Positions 11,269 through 22,981 of a DNA stretch of 64,000 nucleotides are shown here, piece after piece. The notes beneath the pieces were generated by a model. The model was not told the DNA's origin. It made no database searches and worked only from the letters and a program-made list of their open reading frames with translations. Positions within the stretch are counted from its first letter, which is position 1, and each line of letters begins with the position of its first letter. The position numbers were made by a program, and so were the translations under genes. Source of the DNA: Larix kaempferi (Eukaryota; Streptophyta; Pinopsida; Pinales; Pinaceae); NCBI GenBank assembly GCA_027924585.1, contig BSBM01000964.1, forward strand, positions 4,017,001 to 4,081,000, read 5' to 3'.

Positions 11269-14149
11269 TAACCTGAAGGAAGGAAATCTATGCCACTTAC
11301 GACACTTGCGACAATCTAAAGGTTTGGGTTTTACATAGCAAAAAAACCAGTCATCATGGAACTTTCACTATAAATCCATTTATGCGAAGTTTCAGGATCT
11401 GAAAAGTTTACACGTTGTAGATAACATCCCCAGGTACCTTGTGTCCAAAGGACACCCTCAGATTCGTTGTACTTGTGAGTTATGATCAGTACAAGTTAGG
11501 GTTTCTGCCTCTTCCAGATCTCAGTCAAAATAAGGTGACCTAGGAAAAAAGGTCATAACTTGGGATAGGAAGCTCCAAATAAAATTTCGTAAAATGTGAC
11601 AGGTAGTACACAGAATTTACTATCTCAGAAAATGTTTTCAGAGGCCGAAGTTGAACCAGTGACACGTGGAATGCTGTACAAGTTCACTCTCCTGTTTTAT
11701 CCCATAAACAGGTCACGTTGTGACACTTGGCATAACTCTCTCTCAGAAAATCCAATTGAGGTCAGACATGTCGGGATGGAAAGATGATAGTTCAAGATAC
11801 CACAAAACACATTTTCAGACCTTGTGAATCGAAAAGTTCAGAGTTACAGCAAAAACAATCAGGTACATATTTCTGTCAAAACATAATTATTTTTGGAACA
11901 CCTTCATTCATGGCTTCCGGAATTTAGGGTTTCAGAGAAAGTTAGAATTTTTGGAATCGGAGTCCACAACTGAATGCTACTCAGAAAAATTGAAATTTAG
12001 AGACCAAGATCAAATTTTTTGGTTGGGTAGAAGACCGGGCTTGATCAAACCCCAGTTCGGGATTTTGATCAGAAAGATGGAAAATTAGGGCTTCATCAAA
12101 AGTTGGAATTTTTTAAGTCTGTGACCACGGCTGGAAGCTCCTCAGAAAAATAAGAGTTTAGAGCCTTGGATCAAACCTTTTGATTAGGAAGAAGGGTGGG
12201 ATTCATCAAACCCTAGTTCGGGATCCTGTCTAGAAGATCCAAAAGTTTCAAAGGCAATTTTGAGGGGTCAAATTATGGAGATTTCAAAATTGAAGTATGC
12301 TAGTTTGATCAGCTCAGCAAGACACATCCTTCCATCCATTCAGAAGTGTGAAAGTCAAAGATTGAATTTTTAGGGTTTCTATAGCAAACCCTAATCAAGT
12401 TCCAGATCAAGTTTCAGGGGGAGCTGAGGCTAAGGCCTTACATAAGAAGACTACAAGAAGTCTCGACAGGTATATCTTAAGGAGGTTCATGTATGTCTTG
12501 AAATCTGATTTCTGATTAAGTTCATAATATGTTTGTCTTCATATTATTTATTAGTACAATCTTGATTAATGGTAGAATTGTCTTATCACCCTAGTAACAG
12601 TATGAATGCATGTGAATGATAGAAGACATTCATTGATTGTACTAATGCACTGTGTTGTTGTATGAGGTTGATGTTGTGTACTAACAAGATACAGGTACAT
12701 CACGAAAGACAAATCAAGTTCCATGACCATGACAACATGAAGACAAAGACTCCTCCATAATACTTGATCACATAGAAGTTCTACTTATGAGGTATGTATG
12801 ACTTTGTTCTATTATGCTTAACCTATGAGATATGTAGGTTCCATCACAAGATCTCTAAATCATTGAAGAGAGCAAAGAAGACATTGATCAAGTATGTTAA
12901 ACAAATATACTAATCCAGGTATGATTCCTATGAATCTTACCTTGTGTTAGGATCCCTTATATAAGTATACTTGGCATGATTAGATATGCTTATTCATAAA
13001 GTTAGTAATCAAGGGATTATGCATATTATGTCTTTTATCTTGATTGATGATATGCATGAGTAAAAGAAGACTTCCCTGAAATCTTGAATACTAATGTTTA
13101 TTATCTACGATTGTGACTATACATATTCAAGATTATTTAGATGTTTTGATAATGTTTATAATATACTAATGAATGTATGTTTGTGTATGATATCATGAAG
13201 ATAACACTACTGCACACTTGAGCATGCACAATGGTACAGAATAAATAAAAGTTCAAAAGACATTTAGAAGACCAAGCGAGAGGCAACCACACAAACATAA
13301 AAGATAAGTATTTGAGTTGTTATTTGAAATAGTAAATGATATTGCTTGTAATAGATTGTATGCATATTTGTATTCCTAGAATATATCACCCTGAGTGTAA
13401 ACATTCATAGAGCATTGAACAGTATACTACTAATATGCATATGATTGGTAAGTTGGAAAAACATTCCATTGTAGTTTGTCTAGAATGAAACCTCTTTGTT
13501 GACATGCTGATAGCTGTGCACACTCTCGATAGTATGTTCTGGTAGAGATGAAAGGCATCTAGATAGCCACTGTATGCATACAGGATATGGAAAAGTGTTG
13601 TGCCAAATTATTGGTCAAGATAGTTGCATAACTATGTAAATGATATCTGTATGCATAATAGGTTATCATGTCAACATGATTTCATTATTATGAAGTATTA
13701 CTAATCATGTACTTAATTTTGATTTGTAGGAAAGATCATGAAGAATGATGAACACTGAACAAATGATGGATGTTCAACAAGAATATTTACAAATCAAACA
13801 AAATATAGAAGGCTCGTGGCTAGAAGATTCTCTTAGAAAGAGGAAGAGAATCATGACAAGATGTTTGCTCCAAGTGACTAGATAAGACCATTATCTTAAT
13901 GATGTAATTAAAGAAGAAGTGTGAATCAGGTTTTGTATGGGTACCCAGGATCGATAGTAAATTGATGAGCTTAATGATCACCATGGGTGATGTGGATCTC
14001 AACCTTTTCTACAAGGTTGAATATGGTTTCTATACATAGATGACATGGATGCAAAAAGGAACTCACCACAGAGTTCGAATGATGTTGAGGCTCATATCAA
14101 TAGACCCATCTAACAAGAGATGGCACAGATAGATGGCTGCAGAAATGAA
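11269..14149 (+). other. C1 internal region without recognisable coding
   Basis: About 2.9 kb where gag, protease and integrase would be expected. No long ORF is present and I recognise no motif. It includes many TTCAGA/GAAAA and GTATGNNT motifs but no clear tandem structure. It may be replaced or strongly decayed sequence. Confidence 0.5.
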
Positions 14150-14905
14150 AATGAAAGATCTCAGATTGATGCATTACTTCCTAGGTCTGGAAGTATGGAA
14201 AGGATTAGAAGGAATCTTTCTCAACCAAGGAAAGTATGGCGAGAAATATTAAAAGGACTTGATATGTTGGAATGGCCACTCTCATGGATTCCAACTTGAA
14301 GCTGTTAGAAAATGACTCATCCGAGTTAGTGTATATAACTCTGCACAGACATATTATTGGGTCGTTGATGTATCTAACAAATACTAGGTCATATATATGC
14401 TTTGCTGTGAACACATTGAGTCAGTATCTAGTGGAAACTAGATGTGTTCACCTGATAAGTTGCAAAGCATGTGATGAGGTACCTAAAGGATACGATAGAC
14501 TTTGATCTATGCTATCTTGGAGATCATGACTTTAGATGGCTACATAGATGTTGATTGGGAAGAAAGTGTATCAGACAGGAAGAACACATCGAGAGGATGT
14601 TATTGTCTGGGATCAGCCATGATCTCGTGGTTTAGCTGGAAGCAGTCTAGTGTGGCTCTTAGCAGAAGTGGAATATATGACTGGTTGCTTTGCTAGTTGT
14701 GAAGCAGTATGGATTCTGGATTGTTTGACTTAGAGATAGACCCAACTATCATCCTATGTGACAAAAAGAGTTGTATCAAGATGGCAGAGAATCAAGTGTT
14801 CCATGATATGGCGCAGAAAGGAACTATAAAGTTTGAATTTGTAACAAGTTGCCGATGTACTAACCAAACCTCTACCTCAAGAAAAGTTTGAGTATTTTTC
14901 GATAC
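14150..14905 (+). pseudogene. pol: Remnant of copia reverse transcriptase C-terminus and RNase H (C1)
   Basis: Pieces in changing frames line up with the end of copia Pol. Near 14150-14230 there is the MHYFLGLEV motif of the RT thumb. From 14272 comes a segment with IIGSLMYLTNTRS. From 14502 comes a DGYIDVDWEESVSDRKNTS motif, the first RNase H acidic motif, with ISWFSWKQSSVALS. From 14709 comes LCDKKSCIKMAEN. The YVDD catalytic motif is absent because the upstream part is missing. At least three frame changes and several stops separate the pieces. It cannot produce an enzyme. Confidence 0.85.
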
Positions 14906-15032
14906 AAGCTTGGTAGGACCATCCTCGAGAGGGGGAGTGATGTGGTCACTTATGAAGAGATTGCCTGCATTGACAGTGAGGTCGATGATGTGGATACCTA
15001 TATTGGTGATGCCGACAAAGAGGTTGGTGGAT

Positions 15033-15730
15033 GATCCTTAGACAGGGTCTAAGTTGACGAGGGGATTGCATCATCCTTGAACACATGTTCTAAAAGGATC
15101 CGTAGACATATGTCTCCGAGAAAGAAGAGGGATTGCATCATCCTTGAACACATGTTCTAAATTGAGCTGTAGACAGATGTCTCCGTGAATGTGGTCCCTC
15201 GTGGACGAGAGGATTGCATCATCCCTGGACTTCAGTTCTAAAGTGACCCGTAGACAAATGTCTCCGAGAATGTGGTCCTTAGTGGATGATAGGATTGTAT
15301 CATCCCTGGACTTTAGTTCTAAAGTAATCCATAGACAGATGTCTCTGAGAATATGGTCCCTAGTGGACGAGAGGATTGTATCATCCCTGGACTTCAGTTC
15401 TAAAGTAATCCGTAGACAGATGTCTCCGAGAATGTGATCCCTAGTGGACGAGAGGATTGTATCATACCTGGACTTCAGTTCTAAAGTGATCCGTAGACAG
15501 ATGTCTCCGAGAATGTGGTACCTAGTGGACGAGAGGATTGTATCATCCCTGGACCTCAGTTCTAAAGTGATTCGTAGATAGATGTCTATGAGAATGTGGT
15601 CCCTAGTGGACAAGGGGATTGTATCATCCATGGACACATGTCCTAAAAGAGATCCGTAGACATATGTCTCCGAGAAAGTCATCCCTAGTGGATGTGATAG
15701 GACTACATCGTCCCTGAGCATTTGGTTCAA
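15033..15730 (+). repeat. 81-bp tandem repeat array in C1
   Basis: About eight units marked by AGACAGATGTCTCCGAGAAT. Unit starts at 15171, 15252, 15333, 15414, 15495 and 15576 are exactly 81 bp apart. The next start is 15658 (82 bp) and an earlier one is at 15104 (67 bp). Because 81 is 27 codons, the minus strand is open for 219 codons (15071-15730) with a repeated 27-residue unit. I regard this as a by-product of the period, not a gene. Confidence 0.93.
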
Positions 15731-16560
15731 AATGTACGTGATAGGATTGCATCATCCTTGGACTTATGTCCTAAAGTGATAGGGATTGATCATCTCGTAA
15801 GTGGATCAGGATTGCATCGTCCTTGGACTTATGTCCTAAAGTGATAGGGATTGATCATCCCATAAGTGGATCAGGATTGCATCGTCCTTGGACCTATGTC
15901 CTAAAGTGATAGGCATTGATCATCCCGTAAGTGGATTACGATTGCATCATCCTTGGACTTATGTCCTAAAGTGATAAGGATTAATCATCCTGTAAGTAGA
16001 TTGGGATTGAATCGTCCCTAGACATGGTGAGGTGTCTTAAAGTGATAAGGACTAATCATCCTGTAAGTTGATTCGGGATTGCATCGTCCCTATACATGGT
16101 AAGGTGTCTTAAAGTGATAAGGAATAATCATCTTGTAAGTTGATTCGGGATTGCATCATCCCTAGACATGGTGAGGTGTCTTAAAGTGATAAGGACTAAT
16201 CATCCTGTAAGTTCATTCCAGATTGCATCGTCCCTAGACATGGTGAGGTATCTTAAAGTGATAAGGACTAATCATCCTGTAAGTTGATTCGAGATTGCAT
16301 CGTCCCTAGACATGGTGAGGTGTCTTAAAGTGATAAGGACTAATCATCCTGTAAGTTGATTCGGTATTACATCGTCCCTAGACATGGTGAGGTGTCTTAA
16401 AGTGATAAGGATTGATCATCCTGTAAGTTGATCTGGATTGCATCATCCATAGACATGAGAGATGTCTTAAACTGAGAGGGATTGATCATCCCGTAAGCAG
16501 ATCAGGATTGTATCATCCTCGGACCTATGTCCTAAAGTGAGAGATATTGATCGTCCCGTA
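15731..16560 (+). repeat. 65-bp and 72-bp tandem repeat array in C1
   Basis: Units built on GGATTGCATCGTCC...CCTAAAGTGATAGGGATTGATCAT. Starts at 15809, 15874, 15939 and 16004 are 65 bp apart. From 16004 the spacing becomes 72 bp (16076, 16148 and on) because of an added GGTGAGGT segment. It shares the ATTGCATCATCC core with the neighbouring 81-bp array, so the two arrays are related. Confidence 0.9.
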
Positions 16561-16574
16561 ATAAGATCTTGTGT

Positions 16575-17150
16575 GTTGCAGGGTATGCTGCTATTGTGTA
16601 TACTTGTATTGATGATATATATACTTGTATTGATGAGGATACTTGTATTGATGATGTGTATACTTGTATTGATGAGGATACTTGTATTGATGATATGTAT
16701 ACTTTTATTGATGAGGATACTTGTATTAATGATATTTATACTTGTATTAATGATATTTATACTTGTATTGATGATGTTGTTGATCGTGATGATCTAGATG
16801 ACAATGATGTTGATCGTGATGATCTAGATGACGATGATGTTGATCGTGATGATCTAGATGACGATGCTGCTGGTCGTGATGATCGAGATGACGATGCTGA
16901 TGATCATGTGATGACGATGCTGATGATCATGTGATGATGATGTTGATGATCATGTGATGACGATGTTGTTGATCATGTGATGATGATGCTGATGATCATG
17001 TGATGACGATGTTGATGATCGTATGATGACGATGTTGATTATCGTGTGATGACAATGCTGATGATCGTGTGATAATGATGTTGATGATCGTATGTGACGA
17101 TGCTGATGATCGTGAGATGACGATATTGATGATCGTGACGATCCCGATGT
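16575..17150 (+). repeat. Short-period repeats (TACTTGTATTGATGA and GATGATCGTG units) in C1
   Basis: First a 16590-16775 block of TACTTGTATTGATGA units with 18-24 bp spacing, then a block to about 17150 of GATGATCGTGTGATGACGATG units of roughly 25-30 bp. The plus-strand ORFs (16537-16797, 16569-16934) are translations of these repeats, rich in D, I and L, and are not genes. Confidence 0.88.
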
Positions 17151-17350
17151 TGATGTTGCTATAGCTGTTCAATTGCTGCAGAATATGAAGACTCAGTACT
17201 GAAGATGTTGATGTTCTAGTATTGAAGATGTTCCAGTAACTGTTTGAGTTACTGATGATGTTCAGAAAGATTCCAATGATTTATAGATGTATCATGTATG
17301 ATGCTGATGACTCCTTGCTCATGCAGATGCTGTTATAATATCCTTCTCGT

Positions 17351-17360
17351 TAAGGGGGAG
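17351..17360 (+). promoter_or_regulatory. Polypurine tract of C1
   Basis: TAAGGGGGAG directly before the 3' LTR, the usual plus-strand primer of copia elements. Confidence 0.88.
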
Positions 17361-17964
17361 TGTTGAGATATTGTAACTTCAAAGAATATTATATTTGTAC
17401 TTTATTATTCTGGAGATGTTTCATTCCTCCGTAAAGATCTTATTGTATATCCGGAGATGTTTATTCCTCCGTTGGAATGTGGTAACTTGGGTTATTAGAC
17501 TTCCCTAGTCGGGGTCGGCCCTATATGTGTTATGTGGGTCAAAGGGTTGTTAGACCACCCTAGTGGGGTCATCCCAGTCAGTTATAGTGGGGTGTTTAAC
17601 CCAGTGGTAAAGTTGGGGCCGACCTAGTTAATATAAAGTACAAGACGGAGATGTGTATAAATAGAGGAGGTGTGTTCCTCATTACACACACACTCACTCA
17701 CTTGAGAGTGGTGCACTTATGAGAGAGAGTTCTGCTATGGAGAAGGAGGAGCTTATGCTCAGGGTTATATCTTTTGTATTTGCTGGTCATCTATATTGAG
17801 GAAGCTTTGCTGGGTTTTCTACCCCATGAGGGTTTCCCAGGATAAATCTGTGTCTCTTGTATTTATGTTGTGCTTGTTGTTTCTTCAGTGATCGTGTACA
17901 TTCTATTATTGTGAAATGGAATGTAATGGTGCTATTTTATGTCTTAGCATATTAAATATTAACA
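17361..17964 (+). repeat. 3' LTR of C1
   Basis: 604-bp copy of 10653-11256 with about 26 base differences, ending ATTAACA and followed by GACAC. TATAAATA is at 17656-17663. Confidence 0.95.
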
Positions 17965-19332
17965 GACACTTGCTGATTGTTTTATCAGTTCTTCTCAAGT
18001 GAGTCAAAGCCTCCTAACTTTCTTTCTGTTGAGTCTGTGTGTTGTTTAAGTCATTCTTGATTTGCTTGCTTAATTTTTGCTTGGCTTAGTGTTTTCTTAG
18101 GGTTTTGATGCTTAGGAGAAACCTATTTAGGTCTGCCTTTCCGTCATAAGTGTCTCTTTTCCCTGTTTCTTTTTTCACTTCATTTCCAAGCATCAAATTT
18201 TTCTTTTGCAAAAACTTGGTAAGTCAAGTCTTCATCGAGTGTCTTGATTCGTTTGCTTTGAACCATTTTAGATGTTTGTCTTACACACGCATTACATTTA
18301 GATCTTATTTGATTTTGTACAAAGTTCTCCTTATTTTACATTTATAAGAAAAGACAAAAAATTGTTCAGATAGCTCAGTAGTAAGATCTTGCTTTATTTC
18401 AAGGTAGCTTAGTTTGCTTTGAAATACTCAAAAAGGAAAATACAAAAATATTTTGTTTTAGGATTTCTTAGGTTTAAAGTTTTTGAAAGAATTATAAATG
18501 AAAAGAGAAATTTTTGTGAATTTGAAAGCGTTATTTTTTCAAGTACTTTACTTTCATAAAAAACCATTCCACACACCGCACTACAACCCTTGAGTAACAA
18601 GTAGCCCTTAAAAGAAATTATTAATAAAATTTACTAGCAAAATTTTTCTTTTTAGGAATACACGACATCAACTAGCTTAGGCTAGAGTTTCGAGCTTAAA
18701 TCACCTTAAACTGCTCGAAACTGGCTTCATTACTCAACAATCATAGTATGACTTTTATTTAGGTAAATCCATCTATATCAAATTGTCCTTTGAAACTCTA
18801 CTTAAACCAAATCTAAGCACGAGACCATGGGAGATTGGATTTGTTGAGGATATCCCCTCACTTTCCTTTTGACCATAAACTAGAGTCGACTCGTGTATGG
18901 GGGTCCTTTCAGACTTCGGTCTTTGTTACCCTGCCCATGCATTTTGACTAGGCTGACGACTGTCCCCCCAGGTTATTTCTTATTGATGGTAGCCTTAGTA
19001 TCAGACCTTTAGGATTCTACATAGGTAGAGTGGGCAGTTATTCCCACCTCACCTCGGACAGACGTGGAAGGTAACCCTCTGGAAGTAATCCTAGGAAAGC
19101 GGTTTGGTGATTCAAGCACTTGCACCTAGTGGACCTCCGAAGGAAGCCACGTACCTGACCATCGATGCTTTGTTAGTATGTTCTGGGCCCTGATCATCCC
19201 ATACTTTCTTCTAAGAGTATTTTCCATCCGTTTGATTGGTTTCATTACTTAGGAAATGTTTTAGTGGTATGTTGTTTGCTTCTTAGTTGTAGTGGCCACT
19301 AGGTTTTTATTTAGTTTTATTTTGTTATAGTT
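17965..19332 (+). other. Element B leader, second part
   Basis: Continuation of the B leader after C1, from the target duplication GACAC to the first Gag-like ORF. T-rich with short ORFs lacking domains. No gene recognised. Confidence 0.55.
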
Positions 19333-19947
19333 GTGGAGGACCTAGATCTTTGTCGGTGTCAAAGATTGAAAAACATTCCCCCACTTATAGTGGAGCCTCC
19401 ACTGCCACCGGGACGTAGGAGAATTGATTCCTGTGGTTCTTTTGAACTTACAGGCGACACAGAGGTTCCTGGAGAACCACAACCTAAAACACCAGATCGA
19501 CAAGTCTTGGACAACATCAAGGTTGAGGTTCTAACTACTACAGAGTTTAGTACTCCTTTCAACCCTACTCTTACAGGACCCCACGATCCACTTTTGGTAC
19601 CTGTTGGTTTCCAACAGCCTGAGTTTAGTGCTTATCTTTTTACACTAGGTTATACCATAGTTAGCCTAGGAGACAAGTAGGGAGTTCCACAAACTCCCAC
19701 AACTTCTATGGATGCAAGGATTCTTAATCCTTCTTTCTCAAACACTGCACAATCAAGTTCATCACAAAATGCTTTGGCCTTGACCCGTCCTTTAGTTTCA
19801 ATGTTGACACTTTAGGCATGCCAAGCTCATTATCCTCAACATCTACCTCAACCTCCACACCCACTTTTGGACCCAACAATGTACCTCTATCGATGGTACT
19901 TGCCGTGAGTTTTACTAGTTTTCAGCCACACAATCATTGCAAGGTGT
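19333..19947 (+). pseudogene. gag: N-terminal part of element B Gag-Pro frame, cut by C2
   Basis: An open frame starts at 19333 and runs 115 codons to a TAG, then remains readable with a few stops until the C2 insertion at 19948. It is proline- and serine-rich with no domain by itself. Position and orientation fit the N-terminal region before the Gag domain found at 26640-27000. The five bases before C2 (GGTGT) are the left target duplication. Confidence 0.5.
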
Positions 19948-20405
19948 TGTTCGGGTACACAGGGTACTACCAAAGGACCGAACACCAAGAGAAACCACTT
20001 CACACAAACAGATCACAGATCAACACACCGATGTTTTGACGTGGTTTAAACCCTCTTTAGGGAAACACTCCACGGCCCCGGCCAAATAGCTTCTACGGGA
20101 CAATTTATTATGCAAAGAAATAAAGTTACAAATGAGCTTCTCATAATCGATCAACTAAACAATGACCCTCCATGCTCTTTAAATAGAGATCATGGACCAA
20201 TCGGGTGTTAAGCCACGGATCAAGGTTAGGTTTGATCTAAGATAAGTTGAGCCGTCAGATCACTCTATGTCGAAAACATATCGTGACCGTCGGATTAACT
20301 ATTTACAAATGCATACTAATGCATACTAAAGAAACACACTATCTCTAACGGATATATTACACAAGTTGATCTTAACTAACTCCTAAGTGTCTAAATATCC
20401 TAACA
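19948..20405 (-). repeat. 3' LTR of C2
   Basis: Plus-strand ends TGTTCGGG and CCTAACA. The partner is 25717-26173. It lies directly next to the purine tract. Confidence 0.94.
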
Positions 20406-20416
20406 TCCCCCCTTAA
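20406..20416 (-). promoter_or_regulatory. Polypurine tract of C2
   Basis: Read on the minus strand, TTAAGGGGGGA touches the start of the 3' LTR at 20405. Standard plus-strand primer. Confidence 0.85.
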
Positions 20417-20528
20417 GAACAACTTGGGATAGGATTGAAGGATTTACAAAGTGACACTATTAGGAGAAGGAAGGAGGCATTAGATCCTATCCCCCCTTAA
20501 TGACAAGTTCCTGAACTCCTAACATAGA

Positions 20529-22981
20529 TCAAAGTTTAGAAAAATTCGCTTCTGTAAGAGACTTGGTGAAGATGTCTGCAACTTGATCATCTGTAGGGCA
20601 AAAGAGCACTTCAAGAACACGATCATGAACAAGATTTCTGATGAAGTGCATATGTAGCTCAATGTGTTTGCTTCGTTGATGTAGAACTGGATCTTTGGCA
20701 AGCTTGATGGCACTTTGATTGTCGCACCAAAGTGGAGTAGGCTGTTGCTGCTCAAATCCAAACTCTAAAAGGATCTGTCGAAGCCATAAAGCTTCCTGAC
20801 TGGCATTAACTGCTGCTCGATATTCTGCCTCTGCTGAAGAAAGAGCAAGGGCTTGTTGTTTCTTACAAGCCCAAGTAATAGGTCCATATCCCAGACTGAA
20901 AACATAACCTGCAGTAGACTTTCGATCATCAGGATCGCCGGCCCAATCTGAATCAGTGAAACTAACCAACAAAGGTTTTCCCCGTGTACTGTAATGAATC
21001 CGAAACTGAACTGTACCTTGAATATATCGAAGTATTATTTTAGCTGCTTTCCAGTGACTTTCATGAGGTGTCTGCATATAACGGGCAACTCGACCAACGG
21101 CAAAGGAAAGGTCAGGACGGGAATGAGTCAAGTATAAAAGACTACCAACAAGCTGACGATACAAGGTGGCATCTACTTCAGGTGAAGTACAAGTGGCAGA
21201 AAGTTTGACTCCAGACTGAAAGGGAGAAGGGGCTGGTGTACAATCTTCCATGTGAAAGCGTCGAAGAAGGTCACAAGCATACTTAGACTGAGAAAGAAAG
21301 ATTCCTTCTTTGGTTTGTAGGACTTGGAGACCAAGAAAGTAATGCAAATGTCCTAAGTCTGACATTTCAAAATTTTGTTTAAGACTGGATTTTACATGGG
21401 TTATAAGCTTAGGGTCACTACCAGTAAGAATAAGGTCGTCAACATATAGAACAAGTATGATGAGATGGTTTCCTACTTTATTGGTATAGACATTGGGGTC
21501 AGAATGGCATCTAGAAAAACCAGTGTCAAGGAGAAAGTTATCCATTTTGGCATACCAAGCTCTAGAAGCTTGCTTAAGGCCATATAAGGATTTCTTAAGG
21601 CGGCAGACAAGGCTAGAGTTATTATGAACATAGCCAGGAGGTTGTTCCATGTAAATTTCCTCCTGTAAATCACCATGTAAGAAGGAAGACTTGACATCCA
21701 TTTGATGGACTTCCCAGTTGTGTAAGGATGCAAGGGAAAGAACAAGGCGGATGGAGTTCATTTTTGCGACAGGAGCAAAGGTTTCATTGTAGTCAATCCC
21801 TTCAACTTGGGAAAAACCTTTGGAAACTAACCTTGCCTTAAGTCTTTCAACACTTCCATCTGATGCATACTTAGTTCTGTAGACCCATTTACATCTGACA
21901 AGTTTTCTTCCTTTTGGAAGAGGTACAAGATCCCAAGTATCGTTCGCCATTAAGGAACGATATTCTTCATCCATGGCTGCATCCCAATCTGGATTCCCTG
22001 AAGCTTCTGCAAAAGTTTCTGGATCATGATTCTCGGAAACTTGAGCCAAAAGAGAAGAGGTTCGCTGAAACTGAGAACGTGTTCGACGTTGATCTCTAGG
22101 ATCACCGGCAAGATCACCAGGTGCTTCACATGTTGAATGGACCCATCGAGGAAGCACTTGTGCTGGTGCAACTGGAGGAACATGAGCAGGCGGAGGTGGA
22201 TTTTCATCCTCACTGTCATCATCACAAACTGGAGTTGGAAACCTGTGAAGGAATTTGGAAGAAAAAGAAGAAGGCACAAACGCTGAATCAGGCTCGCAGG
22301 CCAAAGATGGCATAATCGTCGAGTTAGGCTCGCAGGCCAAGAGATTTTCATCAAATTTAACATCTCTTCTAATGATTATAGCATGAGAATGTGGTTGAAG
22401 AAGTCTATAACCTTTTACATCTTTAGAATATCCAACAAATATGCACTTTTCACTTTTAGGCTGCAATGCTTTCCGTTTTTCATCCGGAATGTGAGCCCAT
22501 GCTTCACTACCAAACACACGAAAGTGACTTACATCAGATTTAATTTTACTCCATGCTTCTTCCGGTGTTATACCTTGTAATGGTTTTGTGGGGGTGCGAT
22601 TAACTATGTAATTTGCACAATTTATGGCTTCAGCCCAAAATTGAAGACTTAGTCCCTTAGATTGGATCATACAATTAGCCATTTCTTTTAAAGTGCGGTT
22701 CTTCCGCTCAGCTACACCATTTTGTTGTGGTGTATATGGAACAGTGTGCTGTTGTTGGATGCCTTGTTCAGTGCAGAAAGTAGTGAACTGTTTCTTAACA
22801 TATTCTCCTCCATTGTCAGATCTTAACTTAATAATTTGATGACCAGATTGTTTTTCAACAAGGGCCTTGTAGGCCAAGAACATGTTAAATATTTCGCTCT
22901 TAATTTTTAGAAAATAAACCCAAGTGCGTCTGGTGTAATCATCAATGAAAGTTAAGAAATACTTGAAACCAAAAAAAAAAA
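20529..22981 (-). CDS. pol: Copia Pol: integrase core, reverse transcriptase, RNase H (C2)
   Basis: The open frame is 859 codons (20529-23108). Its first 45 or so codons, upstream of the T run, are out of frame with the true protein. Integrase core: FIDDYTR, SDNGGEY and the QQNGVAERKNR glutamate near residues 56, 98 and 134. Then comes the GKRK-like spacer region and reverse transcriptase with DVKSSFLHG (about 472), SLYGLKQASRAWY and an intact YVDD (about 555). RNase H follows with SDWAGDPDDRKST, SSAEAEY and DNQSAIKLAKDP. All catalytic residues I can check are present. It joins gag-protease by a one-base shift. A short duplicated LACEP-S motif lies near residues 258 and 270. It replicates the element in the cytoplasmic particle; activity today is not shown. 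Confidence 0.93.

Larger units (their letters stand above)
10653..17964 (+). mobile_element. Element C1: Ty1/copia-derived element with satellite-like 3' region
   Basis: Plus strand. Two 604-bp LTRs starting TGTTGAGATATTG and ending ATTAACA, flanked by perfect GACAC duplications (10648-10652 and 17965-17969). The primer site TGGTATCAGAGC is directly after the 5' LTR and the purine tract TAAGGGGGAG directly before the 3' LTR. Only the C-terminal part of pol is left, and about 2.1 kb before the 3' LTR is tandem repeat. I count about 26 mismatches and no gap between the LTRs, so it is younger than its host element B. It is non-autonomous. Confidence 0.95.

Noticed and set aside
13080-13500. Search for a Gag or integrase in the C1 interior
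   Set aside because: No frame over about 60 codons and no motif found; left as unassigned sequence.
15731-16560. Regularly spaced repeats that could suggest a CRISPR array
   Set aside because: Units are directly tandem without unique spacers, the genome is a plant, and the array lies inside a copia element.
16569-16934. 121-codon ORF rich in D, C, I and T
   Set aside because: It is a translation of short-period repeats and has no flanking coding signal.
22121-22315. Plus-strand ORFs within 20529-24567
   Set aside because: They are opposite-strand shadows of the C2 gag-pol frame.
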